Below, piece by piece: positions 23,609 to 35,915 of a DNA stretch of 64,000 nt. Under the pieces are notes generated by a model, which did not search any database, had not been told where the DNA came from, and saw nothing but the letters and a program-made list of their open reading frames with translations. Position 1 is the stretch's first letter, and each line of letters starts with the position of its first letter. The stretch is from NCBI RefSeq assembly GCF_014898055.3, contig NW_023601433.1:22743641-22807640 (forward strand), given 5' to 3'. The stretch comes from Talpa occidentalis (lineage: Eukaryota > Chordata > Mammalia > Eulipotyphla > Talpidae). The position numbers and the translations under genes were made by a program.

Positions 23609-25718
23609 ATGTGATTTTCTTTGAGATCATTTCAGTTATACTTGGGAGCAATAAGACTCTTCTCAGATGACGCAATGACTAATGAAGATCAGGAGATAGA
23701 AAAAAGTTAGAAAAAAGTTAAGAAAAAAGTTAGAAAATCATTTTTAGGAGATTTACAAGACAAATTTAAAGGACACAGGCTTTATGTTAGTTTTGTCATT
23801 TGTTCATTATGTAACTTGTACCCTCAACAAGTATTAGTTCTCTTTTTGATAAATGCAGTAACACTCTCCAGAGACAGAATATTGTGGTCACGATTTTCGA
23901 ACAATGCATAATTTTATGAATTAAAAATTCAACAATTTTTTTCTTTAGAGATCAAGAGACATAATTTTCACAAAGGACCTTAACCCAGGTGCAATGATCA
24001 GTATATATCCTACACTATATTCAGACATGACATTATCCTGTTAGTCAAATGTGCTAATGAGGGACATGAGATTATCTTGATCTTCTTCGGACCCTGAAAA
24101 AACTTTTTAAATGACTGACTGGATTTGGTCCAGGAACACAGAATCGGATTATGATAAGAAAGGACTAGCACACCATACTCATTAACTGAGATAACTGGTC
24201 ACCAACCAAGTATCATGTCTAAAAGATCATCGCCCTAAAGCTTCTCAATATCTTCCTACACCAGGGTGCCAGAGGGCATGACTGCAGCATACCTCTCAGT
24301 AGTAGTTCAGCTTGGTGAGGGTTTTTCACAATGATAGGCTGGGTTGGTGCATGATACATGCCCTTCCCCTCATCCTAACTTCCCCTCGAGGCAGAATATG
24401 CTACATATTCTTAGCATTATGTAGCATCACAGGTGTCTTGAATATTCTCCCTAACCTCTGAGAATCCCTACATTAAAGTGATGCTATACATGATAGAGCT
24501 CTGGAAGCAGAAAGAGGTCATTTCAGTTCTGGGGAATCTGCTGCTTATGAAGAACTTGTGTCCTGAGACTTCCTGGTTTTACCCTCATAAGTTATCTATA
24601 TTTCTTGCAGTCAAGTGATTGATACACAGTGTTATTAAGGAAACAAATAGAAAAAGGTAAATATATCAAAAAGTCATTTTCAGATGACTTTAAAGATCAG
24701 AAATTCTTTGTTCTTCTAAAATCCTTCTGGGAGAGACAATGCCTTTGTTTCAGCAACATGAAAAGATTCACTCGGGACTTCAGTTCCTTCCAGCTCTTTC
24801 TCTACTCTGGTAGTGCAAAGCAGCACAGTCCTAGCCGACCACAACCCATCTGTCTTGGGATGCCTTCAGGAGTGCCAGCTGGTTCCAGGCTTTTTGATTC
24901 CTGGAGAGGAAAATAAAAATGAATTCTTTTATTCAGACGTGAAAATGAGGACTGGAATGTTTGCTTGAATAGAAAATGAACTGCTTCTATCTTCCTCCCA
25001 GTGATATTTCCTCAAGATGGATTTCAGAGTGCACATGTGTGAGAAAAAATTTATAACTGAACTAAAAAAAAAAATTTGGCAAGTGCAATTGTGACTATAC
25101 CCCACTGGTCTAGAATATTAAATATATAAAATACAAAAGTAAGTATAGATAGATCTATAGGTTCGTTTACTACATACTTATTGAATGTCAACAATACGGT
25201 GCCCACTATAGTAAGTGCTGGGAATTCAATAGTGAAGAAAGCAAACATGGTTCTTTTTTTCATGAAGCATTTTTTCATGAAGCATTTACATGAAGACAAT
25301 GAGCAGACAGACAATATTAAACTTCAAATTGTGTTAAATGTTAGGAACAAAAAATAAATAGCAACTGTGAGTTGCTTGAGGGCAGTTCCTTGATTTATTA
25401 TTCACAGCTGCTTCTCCAAGACTTGGGGTCACACCTCGCACATTGTAGGAACTTAACATGTGTAGAATGATTTGATGAATTTGTATATTCATTATGAGAA
25501 TAGTAATAGTGACAAATTATAGGAATTCAGAGACAGTATGATATATAAACACTGATGGAAAATATAAGCAAGAATGATCTACATGAAATGGGTGGAGTGC
25601 AGAAATGTATTCTAGGAAGAAGGTAAACTAGTCTTTAAAAAGTCTATATTTTTTTAAAACTAGAAGTCACAAATCACAATGAAACTATTTCCATTATTCT
25701 ACATAAAACATAGTGCAA
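23609..25718. other. Intergenic DNA, no gene seen
   Basis: Nothing coding is recognised. The stretch TACTTATTGAATGTCAACAA (about 25170) and a region near 25380-25460 look like MIR or L2 remnants. Confidence 0.5.
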
Positions 25719-25733
25719 CAAAACCCCACTCTT

Positions 25734-26004
25734 TTTTTTTTTTAAAGATTTATTTATTTATTTATACAAGCACTGGGTACAGTCAGAAGAAAGAGAGGGT
25801 GAGAGAATTCACCAGAGCCAGAGCGGGGAACAGAGCAGGCACACTGACAAAACACACTGCTGAGGGGAGCAGCGGGCGTGGCAGGAGAGGTCTGTCGCGC
25901 CATGTGGGACCCTCTCCGGGTGGCTGGGGATTGAACTGGCCCTGCAGAGGCTGTGGGCAGCTTCGCAGCCCAGCGCTCAACCGCTATGCCACCAGGGGAG
26001 GCCC
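25734..26004 (-). repeat. tRNA-derived SINE, minus orientation
   Basis: This full-length copy runs from T11AAAGATTTATT to CACCAGGGGAGGCCC. It has a perfect 15-nt target duplication, CAAAACCCCACTCTT, at 25719-25733 and 26005-26019. Confidence 0.93.
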
Positions 26005-26667
26005 CAAAACCCCACTCTTACAAAGGAATAATTATAAGATGCAAAGAGGCATAGGTAAAACACACCAGTATAAGTATAGATATAGAAATGCTGGAGAAAA
26101 TATTCAACAAGCTATAATTTGAGGTTATAAGTTACATACATAAATTTACCCTGTTAATAGAAAATGCAACTCTTTCTCAAGTTGTAAAGGTCATTCACAA
26201 AACCTGATCATATATCAGGTCATAAAGAAAATATCAGTAAGTTGCATAAGGGTGAAGTACTGCAAAATGTCTCTGCTCACAATGCAATGAAACTAGAAAT
26301 TATTAGCAGCAAAAACAAACAAACAAAAAAAAACCTGTTCCACATGGAAATGTAAAAGCTTCTATTAAGGACTCAATGGATGAAGGAAGAAATATAAACT
26401 AAAACTGCAAAATTTCTAAACCAAAACTGCAAGCACAATGTATCAGAATATGTGAGATACATTGAAAGCAGTGATCATGGGAAGATTCATAGTCTTAAAC
26501 ACTTTTATCAACAAAAATAAAATATTTTAATAAATGAATTAATTTCCTACCTCAAAAAGCTAGGGGAAAGAAAGAAAGTACAAGTTATGAAAAATTAAAG
26601 AAAAAAGCAGAAATTAGTGAGGTATATAAGAAAAGAGTAGTTCTAATTAATAAATTCCGGGTTTTTA

Positions 26668-26943
26668 TTTTTTTTTAAAGATTTTTTTTATGTATGCATA
26701 CAAGAGCTGGGGTACAGGCCAGAGTGTGGGGGGTGGGTGAGAGGATTCACCAGAGACAGAGTGGGGAACAGAACAGGCAGATCGACCAAAGTACACTGCT
26801 GAGGGGAGCAGCAGGGGAGTCAGGAGAGGTCTGCTGTGCCATGTGGGTAGCTCCCTGGCCTCCCGGGGATCGAACCCATGTCACAGAGGCTGCAGACAGC
26901 TTCACAGGCTGTGTCTTAACCCCTTGTGCCACCAGGGAGGCCC
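26668..26943 (-). repeat. tRNA-derived SINE, minus orientation
   Basis: An older-subtype copy with a GCATACAAGAGCTGGGGTAC start and a GTGCCACCAGGGAGGCCC end. The flanks CCGGGTTTTT and CCTGGTTTTT suggest a slightly diverged target duplication. Confidence 0.87.
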
Positions 26944-27321
26944 AACTCCTGGTTTTTAAAGAAATTAACAAAATAGACAAACTGTTATCACCTTAATCAA
27001 TGGAGAGGGAAAGAGCAAAAAGACACAAGATGAAAAATGAAAGGGTGAAATAATCACTGTTAGAAATAAGCAATCATATGAGACTACTTTGCAGATCTCT
27101 GCAAATTAATTTGAAAAAAAAATAAGTGGATAATTTCCTAGGGAAATGCCTTTTGCCAAAATTGATCTCTTTACATTTGGAAAGCTGAAACAAACTATTA
27201 TCTATAGAATAAATGGAGAAAGTTATCAAGGATTTATACTCCCAAAATGCACCACATCTAGGTGATTTCAGAGGGAAATTCTACCAAAATTTCAAAGATA
27301 ATATAATATCTAAATTGTTCC

Positions 27322-27471
27322 AGAACAGGCAGATTGACTGAAACACACTGCTGAGGGGAGCAGCAGGTGAGTCAGGTTAGGTCTGCTGTGTCATGTGGGT
27401 CACCTTCCTGGCTGGGATTGAACTGGAGCTGCAGTGGCGGTGGATAGATCATAGTGCTGCATCTGAAGCCC
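27322..27471 (-). repeat. tRNA-derived SINE fragment, minus orientation
   Basis: Only the middle and a degraded head remain (AGAACAGGCAGATTGACTGA, CTGCTGAGGGGAGCAGCAGG). The tail side is missing and divergence is high. Confidence 0.75.
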
Positions 27472-29527
27472 TTGCCTTCATAACTAAACCAAGATTCCTG
27501 GATCTAAATGTGAAAAAGCAGGTCATTTTATTACTGGTCTCTCTTAGGAATCGGAGAGTGACCTTATTTTCTGGTCTCCTTTGCTGGGTGCAACATTATG
27601 ATAATTATTTTGCCCTCAGTTTCTCAAAGTATGTGTAGAAACAATAGGAGGAAGAGAAGCTGTAATCAATTAAAAAAAAAGGAATGTGCAGAGAGCAGAC
27701 TTTCAGAATTTAAGAAAATAGAAAGTAATAAAGAAAGCCTGTTTTGAAAAAGCTAAGGGTGCTTTTGTTAGAGATTGCCATTTGGGTTTGTGTTTTCCCT
27801 CTTTTTCAAATTTTCTGTCTTATTTCATGTATTTTGTGAAAACTATATAAACATCTTTTTAAAAAGCACAATCCCTTAGAGACCGTTACTCTGAAGCTGT
27901 TTCACATCTAAGGAAATTAACTCATGCTTGATAGAGAGCTCCAAATCTTAGGTCCGGTGTCTTTTTATAAAAATTTCTTCTTCCATATCTTATTCATTAG
28001 CGATAGAACTGAACCATGTTTGTTTAAAAATAAAACTGATCAGGAAAGTTCTATTAAGTATTTTTTCTGCCTTTGGAAGGAAGGTGTTTGATGATTCACT
28101 ATTTGTTTATATTTGAAAGCTCACTCTAATTTGGCTTGTTTTCTATTTCTTTCCCTTGTTTCTTTGCTTTGTCTTCCTCCTCTTAACAGTTTATTGTCTG
28201 ACATGGATGTTTTAAGATTTTAGATTTCTTTTCAGATTTTTGTATCATTTCCATGCTATCAAAAGCTCATGATTGACATTAATAATAATGAAATACTAAT
28301 ACAAATTAATAATAATTAATAAAAAAATCACAATTCTTAAGAAATGAGGAGAGAGCACAAGTCCCCCTTGAAGCTTTGATTTCAAGTTCTGCATGTCCCT
28401 GGTGCTGGGAGCATCATTGGATCTTTCTAGATGGCCTCATGGTCCTACACTGGCTCAGGGTCACGTCACCAGGCCACAGAACCATTATCATCACTGAAAT
28501 GCAGCATGGTTAGATGCAATAAAAATAACCCTTGCACACTCTTCTTCTGCATGCTGAACACTCTGTTCCTATTTTCCAAAGGCACGGAACTGTGATCAAG
28601 TCTGCTAAAAACACAGAGATGTGTCAACACCTTCACATTGACTTTAAGATTTAGCTCTCCCTCAGGAAGAACAAGATATAAATCTTATAATGAAGTTTCT
28701 TCTTGTGTAAGGCACAAAAGTCCCCAGTTTTCTCTCCTTTTGTTTCACCTAAGCACAGAGGTACAGGTGAAGGATTGACCTCCAAAGCTGGTGCAGTATC
28801 TGGACGGGATGTGCAGTTGGAGTATCAGGAGGTGTTTCAGCAGCTATTTGCTTGGTGGACCAAGTCAGCAAGGCTGAGGTGCCAAGATTTCCCTAGTACA
28901 GAGGGAGCAAGGAACCTAAAGGACAGATTTTTAGATTTTATCTTATAAAATCTAAGAGGCTCATCATAATCACTGGCACCATTTTGCTGCATTCCCTCAA
29001 GGGTCCAGAGGGAACCTTCCATTTATGATGTTGAGAAAGGTGTGAGGGGGCACCAACATCCCTGAAAAGCCCTGTAGCCACTGTTCTCTAGACATCAGGT
29101 TGGTGGGAGATACTGACATTGAGATGTGCTCCCTATTTTCAGAGAAAAGAATAGGAACCCAGAGAGAAGGGCAGGGTCCCAGGAGGACTGGGCCCCAGAA
29201 AAGAGGGAGGAGTCTTAGAAGGAGGATATGACCTCAGTGAGGAGATAGGACTCCAGGAGGAGAGGAGAGGGTGGGATCCCAGGGAGGTGAGGTTCAGTGG
29301 CTGTATGAAATCATAAAAAGACCTTTTGGGAAGGCGATTTTTTGGGTGTTTGAACCCCATGATATTTGAGGGTGGTCAATGTGTTACAGTGTCCTTAGGG
29401 ATGAATAGGAGGGCAGCCTATGCTTGATCTATGTAATAGCAAGAAATGAGGTCTTCTTACAAGTCATTCCAAAATTCAGTACATTCAAATAATGATTAAT
29501 CATTGTCTCTCCTGGGCCTGTGGGTAG
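27472..29527. other. Intergenic DNA, no gene seen
   Basis: A purine-rich stretch at about 29150-29290 has irregular AGGAGG repeats. ORFs at 28703-28948 and 29139-29360 have no recognised product. No tRNA or other RNA gene is visible. Confidence 0.5.
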
Positions 29528-30036
29528 TCCTTTTTTTTAATGGTAGTAAAATATACATAACAAAATTTATCATTTAAACCATTTTTAATTGTACAGTTCA
29601 ATGACATTACACATATTACATTGTTGTATAACCACCACTATCCATCTTCCCAAAAAGAATCTCTGTACCTATTAAACATTTGCTCCCCATTTTCCCCTCC
29701 CTCAGTTCCTGGCAACAATTGTCTACTTTCTGTCTCTCTGAATTTGCTTATTCCAGGTAACTTTTCGAAGTGGAATAACACAATACTTGTCCGTCTGTGA
29801 CTGAATTATTCTCCATAGTATATGGTCTTCAAAGTTCATTCATATAGTAACACGTGTCAGAATTCCTTCCTTTTCAAGGCTGAATAATATTCCATTGTAT
29901 GGCTAGATCACATGTGGGTTCTTCCACCTTTTGGCTGTTGTGCTATGTACACTGGCGTACAAATATCCATTGGAGTCTCTGCTTTCAATTTTGAGTATAA
30001 AGCCAGGTGTGGGATTACTGGTTCATGTGGAAGTTC
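29528..30036 (-). mobile_element. Old L1 (L1M-type) 3' end, minus orientation
   Basis: The text TAAAATATACATAACAAAAT, then a CATTTTTAATTGTACAGTTC run and AATATTCCATTGTATGGCTA, is the classic reversed end of an ancient mammalian L1. Many substitutions are present. Confidence 0.75.
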
Positions 30037-31249
30037 TGTGTGCAGGAAGAAGACCCCAATATCCTCAATGCTTGTAACTCCTGTGGGGACAATTTCCTGG
30101 ATACCACGGGGTGGCTTAGGCCCTGGCCATGCTCCAAATGAAGGTAGATTTCCCAGCAGCACAGGGGAGGGCTCATCAGGGGCCACTGATGGAGAGCTGG
30201 AATTGTATCTCTGCTATGATGGTGGAGATGCCGCTGACACCTCTGCATGTCCACTGCCTGCTGAGTGAGCGTACATCCCTCCTCCTCACTACTTAAGGAT
30301 GGATGGCCCATTCTCTAGGAAAAATAAATCTGAAACAAGCAAACTGATTTCAGAACCATCAGAAAAAAACAACAAGAAGAGCAGCAACACAAGAAACCAA
30401 AGTCTGATCAAGAAACCCAAATCACTAATCTCTGTGCCTAGTATGATTCTTATTTTAAGTACTTCTGTCTTGTCAGTGGTCACTGTGGCTCCCATAGGTG
30501 CTGGGGAGGAGACAGATGTGTGACAGGTGAAAAAGCAGGGTCTTCTGTTATACTCTGAGCTGGAGTAGAACAGGGGGCAAGGACATGGGAGCAGACAAGA
30601 GAACATGTGGATAATTAGAAAATAAAACTTTCATAAAGTCCTCGAATTGTTTACATTTTAACTTTTAATAATGATCATTGCAATATTTTGTAAAAAAAAA
30701 AAAAGAATCCTGTATTTCATTGAACTACACATTCCATCTGCTTCTCCAGGATCTGTGAGTTTCAATTCTACTAATTTATTAATCTCAAGTCTTACCACTG
30801 GGATCTGAATTAAGGTTATCTTGGGGATCACCGTGTAGTCTAGTTGTTGTGATCTGTACAAAAGGGCTGTGCAGGCCATTTACAACACTGCTTCTCCTAT
30901 AATTACAGCCTAAACTATTTATGGTTTGCAGACCTTATGTAATCAAAAGGAAGTTTGTGATTATATTTAGATTATGCTTTCTGCAGACTCGAATCTAATT
31001 ATTCCCAAGTACAATAACTCTGGATATTATGATTAAATACTTCCATCATGGTTCTTTCAACCTTTGTATTGACTATGCTAATATTTGGAATGGTTGCCTT
31101 GGTAAGGAGGCATAACAGGAAGTAAATTTATAGCTATACTGCCTGGGTCAAGTTCTACCAGCCACTGTTCTCAGATAGTGAAGACTGAAGATGAAGAATT
31201 ATGGGTACATGGATACCTATGAATACATAACATGAACACATGGAATCTG
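30037..31249. other. Unassigned sequence with short ORFs
   Basis: Plus-strand ORFs end at about 30268 and 30523 and overlap minus-strand ORFs. I do not recognise any of the translations, and no splice pattern supports them. A degraded processed copy of a gene is possible but unproven. Confidence 0.4.
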
Positions 31250-31815
31250 TGCATGAATGATCATAGCAACTTTATTCATAATTGCCAAGTCTTGGAAGTA
31301 GCCAAGATGTCTTTCAGTAGGTGAATGGACAAATACACTATGGTATATCCAGACAATGGAATATTACTCAGCACTAAAAGATATGAGCTCTTCATTCATG
31401 AAACGCATGGCAGAACCTTTAGCATATTACCAAGTAAAAGAATCCAGTGTGAAAAAGTTACACACTGTACGGGTCCATACAAATCTATGGAAAAGGCAAA
31501 TCTATGTAGACAGTTGCCAGAGGTTAAGAATAGGGAGAGTTGGGTGCTATTCTATAAGACAATGGTGCTAAGATGCCTTTATACATGTTAAAATCCATAG
31601 GATGTATAGCACCGCGAGTGAACATAGTATAAACGCGGACTTGGGGGCTGATGCTGTGTCATTGTAGGTTCACGGTAATAAATGTAGCCCTCTGGTGGGA
31701 CATGCTGATAGTAGGGCAGGCTGTGCAGGGGGGCAGTGGGTATTTGGCTGCTCTGTACTTTCTGCTCAGTTTTGCTAAGATTCTAAAAATTGCCCTAAAT
31801 AGAAAGTCTTGTTGG
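31250..31815 (+). mobile_element. L1 3' end, plus orientation
   Basis: The sequence includes CAACTTTATTCATAATTGCC, then TGGAATATTACTCAGCACTA, and an old L1 3' UTR that finishes near AAATAGAAAGTCTTG. The translated frame gives the familiar ORF2 end (NNGILLSTKRYE-like) with stops and shifts. Confidence 0.8.
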
Positions 31816-32419
31816 AATTCTCACAGTAAATTTAATTTCTTTCATGACCAAACTTTTACAAGTGACTGATTGAAGTAAACCAGTAAATTCCTCTCTGCAT
31901 TGTATTCAGCCCGTAGTGCCAGGAAGCAGGACCTACACCAGCCCATCCCTGCCATGTATGCTTCCTTGCCTCCTGACAGCAAATAGCTCACCTAAAATAT
32001 TAAAAAATGAGTCACATGCCCTCTCTCTCACTAGTGAGCATATTATAATTTCTCATATTCTCTGCTTTTCTGATTGTGATTTTCAAGGCTGTAAAGATTA
32101 GGAACTTAAGGTTTGGGGTGGGGAGAGCAGAGTTGGCAGATCCTACTGCCAAATGCCTTCACTGGTAACTCAACATGGGTTGCTATGACAGATTCTAGCC
32201 ACTAGGAGGCACTACTCTAATGTTCAATAGCTCCATTTGCTAAAAAAAAAAAAGGGACAAGCGCTCAGAGTGACTTGGATTACTATCACAGCAGTAAAGA
32301 TGCCATTGGAATTTACATTGGAACTCACATTGGAACTCCAAAACTGAAATTCACAAATATATTGGTAAATATAATGGGTTATAAACTATGAATTTATTGT
32401 ATTTTAGATATTTTATTGT

Positions 32420-32590
32420 TTATATTTTGTTAAACTTATATATAACATAAAAGTTATCACTTTGGTCATTATAAACATACATTTCAATGGCATTAAGTAC
32501 ATTCATAATATTGTTAACCATCACAACGATTTCTAAAATGTTTCATCATCTCAATCAGGAACTCTGCATTATAACTAATAAAATACATTG
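32420..32590 (-). mobile_element. Short old L1 3' UTR fragment, minus orientation
   Basis: ACATTTCAATGGCATTAAGT followed by a CATTCATAATATTG run resembles the same ancient L1 end as at 29528. It is strongly diverged. Confidence 0.55.
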
Positions 32591-32849
32591 AGTAAGAAAC
32601 ACTAAGTACTAAATAAATATTATCTTATTTAAATATTACAGGAACACGAGGCAGGTACTGCTGTGTTATTGGCAAAGTGAAGGATAAGGAAGACCAAACA
32701 AATTCCTCTAAATATAATATGTAGTAGAATCATAATTCAAACTTAAGTGCATCTACACGAACCTGTAAGCCCGTGAGATTTTGGGGTCCAATACCTAGTA
32801 CAGAAGTCTGACTACTAAATTATATTTTGTTTTCTCTGGTTACATTTCA

Positions 32850-33360
32850 TCATTTTTTTTTATTTTTTAAAAAATTTTTATAAATTTTATTTTTATATTC
32901 CCCATACAATTGCAACCCCCTTATTTTGACCCCAATTCCTCTTCTCCCTGCCCCTCACCCCTCATAGAGTGTCTCTGGTTCATAGTTTTTGTTGATTTTG
33001 ATTTTCACTTTCTTATAGTTATTCATTTTCCTGGTCCCTTATTTAAGTTTTCTAGATTCCTGCTATGAGTGAGACCATCCGGGATTTTTCTTTTTCTTTC
33101 TGGCTTATTTCGCTGAGCATGATCCCTTCCAGCGCCATCCACGTTGCTGCAAATTGCATGTGTTTATCTTTTTTGAATGCTGAGTAATATTCCATGGTGT
33201 ATATGTACCACATCTTCTTGATCCAGTCATCTATTTTTGGGCATTTGGGTTGTTTCCAGAGCTTAGCTATTGTAAACAGTGCTGCTATAAACATAGGGGT
33301 GCAGGTGCTCTTTGGAATTGATGTTTCTGTGTCCTTTGGGTAAATACCTAGGATTTCATC
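32850..33360 (-). mobile_element. L1 3' end with ORF2 C-terminal remnant, minus orientation
   Basis: The minus strand encodes an uninterrupted L1 ORF2 C-terminal stretch (KLWKQPKCPKIDDWIKKMWY, then YYSAFKK and GIMLSEISQKEKEK). It is 5'-truncated and followed by the lineage's 3' UTR. ATTTCATC near both ends may be the target duplication. It is a retrotransposon fragment, not a host gene. Confidence 0.88.
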
Positions 33361-33642
33361 TTTGTACCACAGAATGGCAAAATATAAAATTTCCAGTGTT
33401 ACATACACTTATCACTATGAAATTATTAAGCTTCTTGGTTTTTAAATGTTTCCATTTACAGATTCTTTTAATAATAGCTCTAGGGAGTAATTAAGGGTTG
33501 CACTAGTTCAAAAGAGAGTAGAGAAAAAGCCCTTAGTTTTCAAACACTGCTAATTATAGGTTTCACAAAAGGAGAACAAAGTGGTTTTTTAAAATTAGAA
33601 CATAAGTTGAAAAGATAAAATTTCATTAAATAAATTTATTTC

Positions 33643-33908
33643 AGGGCCTCCCTGGTGGCACAAGGTGTTAAGCACAGCACTATGAAGAAATCTGTAGACT
33701 CTGCAGCACAAGTTCGATCCCTGGTCGGCCAGGGAGCTACCCACATGGTGCAGCAGACCTCTCCTATCTGGCCTGCTGCTCCCCTCAGCAGTGTGTTTTG
33801 GTTGGTCCACCTGTTCTGTTCCTCACTCTGTCTCTGGTGAATCTTCTCACCCCTGCACCTCTGGCCTGTACCCCAGCTCTTGTTTGAATGGATGGGTCTT
33901 TAAAAAAA
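33643..33908 (+). repeat. tRNA-derived SINE, plus orientation
   Basis: It runs from GGGCCTCCCTGGTGGCACAA to GGTCTTTAAAAAAAAT. The flanks TAAATTTATTTCA and TAAGTTTATTTCA form a target duplication with one difference. Confidence 0.88.
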
Positions 33909-34518
33909 ATAAGTTTATTTCACTTAGATGGACTTTAAACTGGAAGATAAATACATAGCCATTTCATGAGTCTCTAGACACTTAATAGTTATCTTTTAAA
34001 ATTCTCAAATTCCTCAGGTAAATTCTCAGAGCAATATTTTATCACACCTCCACTCAAATCTGCCAATGAATTCCCATTTTAATTTGCCACAGAAACACAT
34101 TGACACCCCCACGCCCCCTTATACTAGCAGGTGATTGCCACCAGTTTACCTTTCTAGCCTTGTATACCCGAATCTCCTCCTGGATCTCTCCTCTTTCCAG
34201 CATTTGCTCTCTTTCTAGACAACGTCTTTCTCATTCATAGTTTCAGTTACCAAGTTTTCATCAGTCACTCACTCTTAACTTCCTCTCCCCAGTCCAGATT
34301 TCCACTTTGAGCTCCAGACCTATGTCTCTTCTATCTTGGTGACTTTTGCCCAACCTGTCCCTCACAGCGCACAGCTCACAGAGACTGACAATACCTTCCA
34401 TTCTGGTCTGCAGGCGAGACATTAGGAATTATCCTTGACACTTCATCTCTTATCACCACACCGACCCTATCACCAGGTCCACTTGGTTTTCCCAATATAT
34501 AGGGTGATTGCATTCAAG
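33909..34518. other. Intergenic DNA, nothing recognised
   Basis: This is mostly pyrimidine-rich unique-looking sequence with no supported gene or repeat. Confidence 0.5.
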
Positions 34519-34531
34519 TGCGAACACTTTT

Positions 34532-34804
34532 ATATTATTTTTTTAAAGATTTATTTATTTATGCATACAAAAGCCGGGGCACAGGCCAGAGATGCAGTGG
34601 GTGAGTAGACCAACCAGAGACTGAGTGGGGAACAGAACAGACTTACTGAAACACACTGCTGAGGGGAGCAGTGGGCGAGGCAGGGGAGGTCTGCTGTGCC
34701 ATGTGGGTAGCTCCCTGGCTGGCCAGGGATCGAACACGTGCTGCAGAGTCTGAGGATTGCTTCGTAGTGCTGTGCTTAACTCCTTGTGCCAACAAGGAGG
34801 CCCC
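34532..34804 (-). repeat. tRNA-derived SINE, minus orientation
   Basis: The copy runs from TTAAAGATTTATTTATTTAT to GCCAACAAGGAGGCCCC. A 13-nt perfect target duplication, TGCGAACACTTTT, lies at 34519-34531 and 34809-34821. Confidence 0.9.
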
Positions 34805-35279
34805 AAAATGCGAACACTTTTGAGAATAAAAAAGGGTACAATTAATCATGCTAGGGCCACAGAGACCTGTAAGATTTCCTACTACCTAAGTCCTGGTTTC
34901 TCTCCTTGTCCACTACTACCATCAACCCCTAATGTCCAGTCTTGTGTCTCTGTCATCCCAATGGCCCCTTAAGTTGCTGATGATCCTGGATGGACACCTA
35001 CGTTGACCCTTGGCTCCATACTGCACAGAAGACCAGGAAGGAAGGATAACTGTTTCTGACTCAGCATGCCTGAGAGCCACCCCAAGATCTCGTACACTCA
35101 GATTGCTCAGCTCTACCCAAACTTTCTGATTCAAGAGGTCTGGGAAAGAATCCCCAAACTGCATTTCTAGGATATTCCTCAGTGACACCCGAATTTGAGA
35201 AGCCTTGGCCTATTGTATGGATGATCCCTGCCAACAGAGGGCAGGGGCCAGGGCACTTAAGGGCACCAGGGACTGGGGG

Positions 35280-35470
35280 CAGATGGTGTGAGTGCAGATC
35301 CTAGTTCTGCCATTTATTGGTGAAATCATCTCAGACAAGTTGTTCACTTCTCTGCACATACAGATGTTTCCACATCTGTAACATGGAGATGATGATAACA
35401 GTGGCGGAGTTAAAAGATGCAAAGTGTTTAAGCCATGCCTGGCACAGAGTGAGCACTTGGCTATCATTTA
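35280..35470. repeat. MIR-like fragment
   Basis: CCTAGTTCTGCCATTTATTG, then TCACTTCTCTGCACA, a CATGGAGATGATGATAACAG run and GCACAGAGTGAGCACTTGGC match the MIR pattern of mammals. Confidence 0.65.
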
Positions 35471-35559
35471 CATATTAAATAAAATACAAGTTCTGGAAAT
35501 GGAAAAAAATGGCCAGGACTTTCTAGCTATGTGACCTTGTAAGTCAGTATAACGGCAGG

Positions 35560-35915
35560 AATGGACACGGTGCAGGTTTTCTGATCCAGCAGACCGGGTA
35601 AAGGAGGAGTCAGAGTCCTCAGTGGTTTTTTGCAGGTCTTTTATTGGTGTTCACCGGGCATGTGGCAGGCAGGGGCGCTGGCTGGGCCTCCCAGCCCCCA
35701 GCAAGTCTTCACTCTATCTGGGCTCTCTGGCGTTCGTTCTGCTGCTTCTCGGCTTCTCTTTCGGCTTCTCCAGCTTCTGCTGCTTCTCGGCTTCTTCTAC
35801 TGGCATCCCCGTGACGCCGCCCTTAAAAAGCACAGTCTTAGCGCAGGTGTACCCACTTCAGGTGCCCGCCATCAGGCATGCATTCAGGATCACAGGGTTC
35901 CCTCATCTATCCTGA
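35560..35915 (-). mobile_element. Putative LTR-like element, minus orientation
   Basis: On the minus strand there is a promoter-like GC/CTTTTTAAG segment (TTTTTAAGGGCGGC), then a short imperfect GAAGC(C/A)GAGAAGCAGCAG repeat, then AATAAAAGACCTGC and a CACTGAGGACTCTGACTCC run. This order (TATA-like, R, poly(A), U5) resembles a retroviral LTR. No internal genes are seen and the ends are not defined. Confidence 0.4.

Noticed and set aside
29908..30606. Overlapping ORFs on both strands as a processed gene copy
   Set aside because: No recognisable product, no A tail and no target duplication. The first part overlaps an L1 3' end.
33052..33408. 118-codon minus-strand ORF as a host gene
   Set aside because: The translation is the L1 ORF2 C-terminus.
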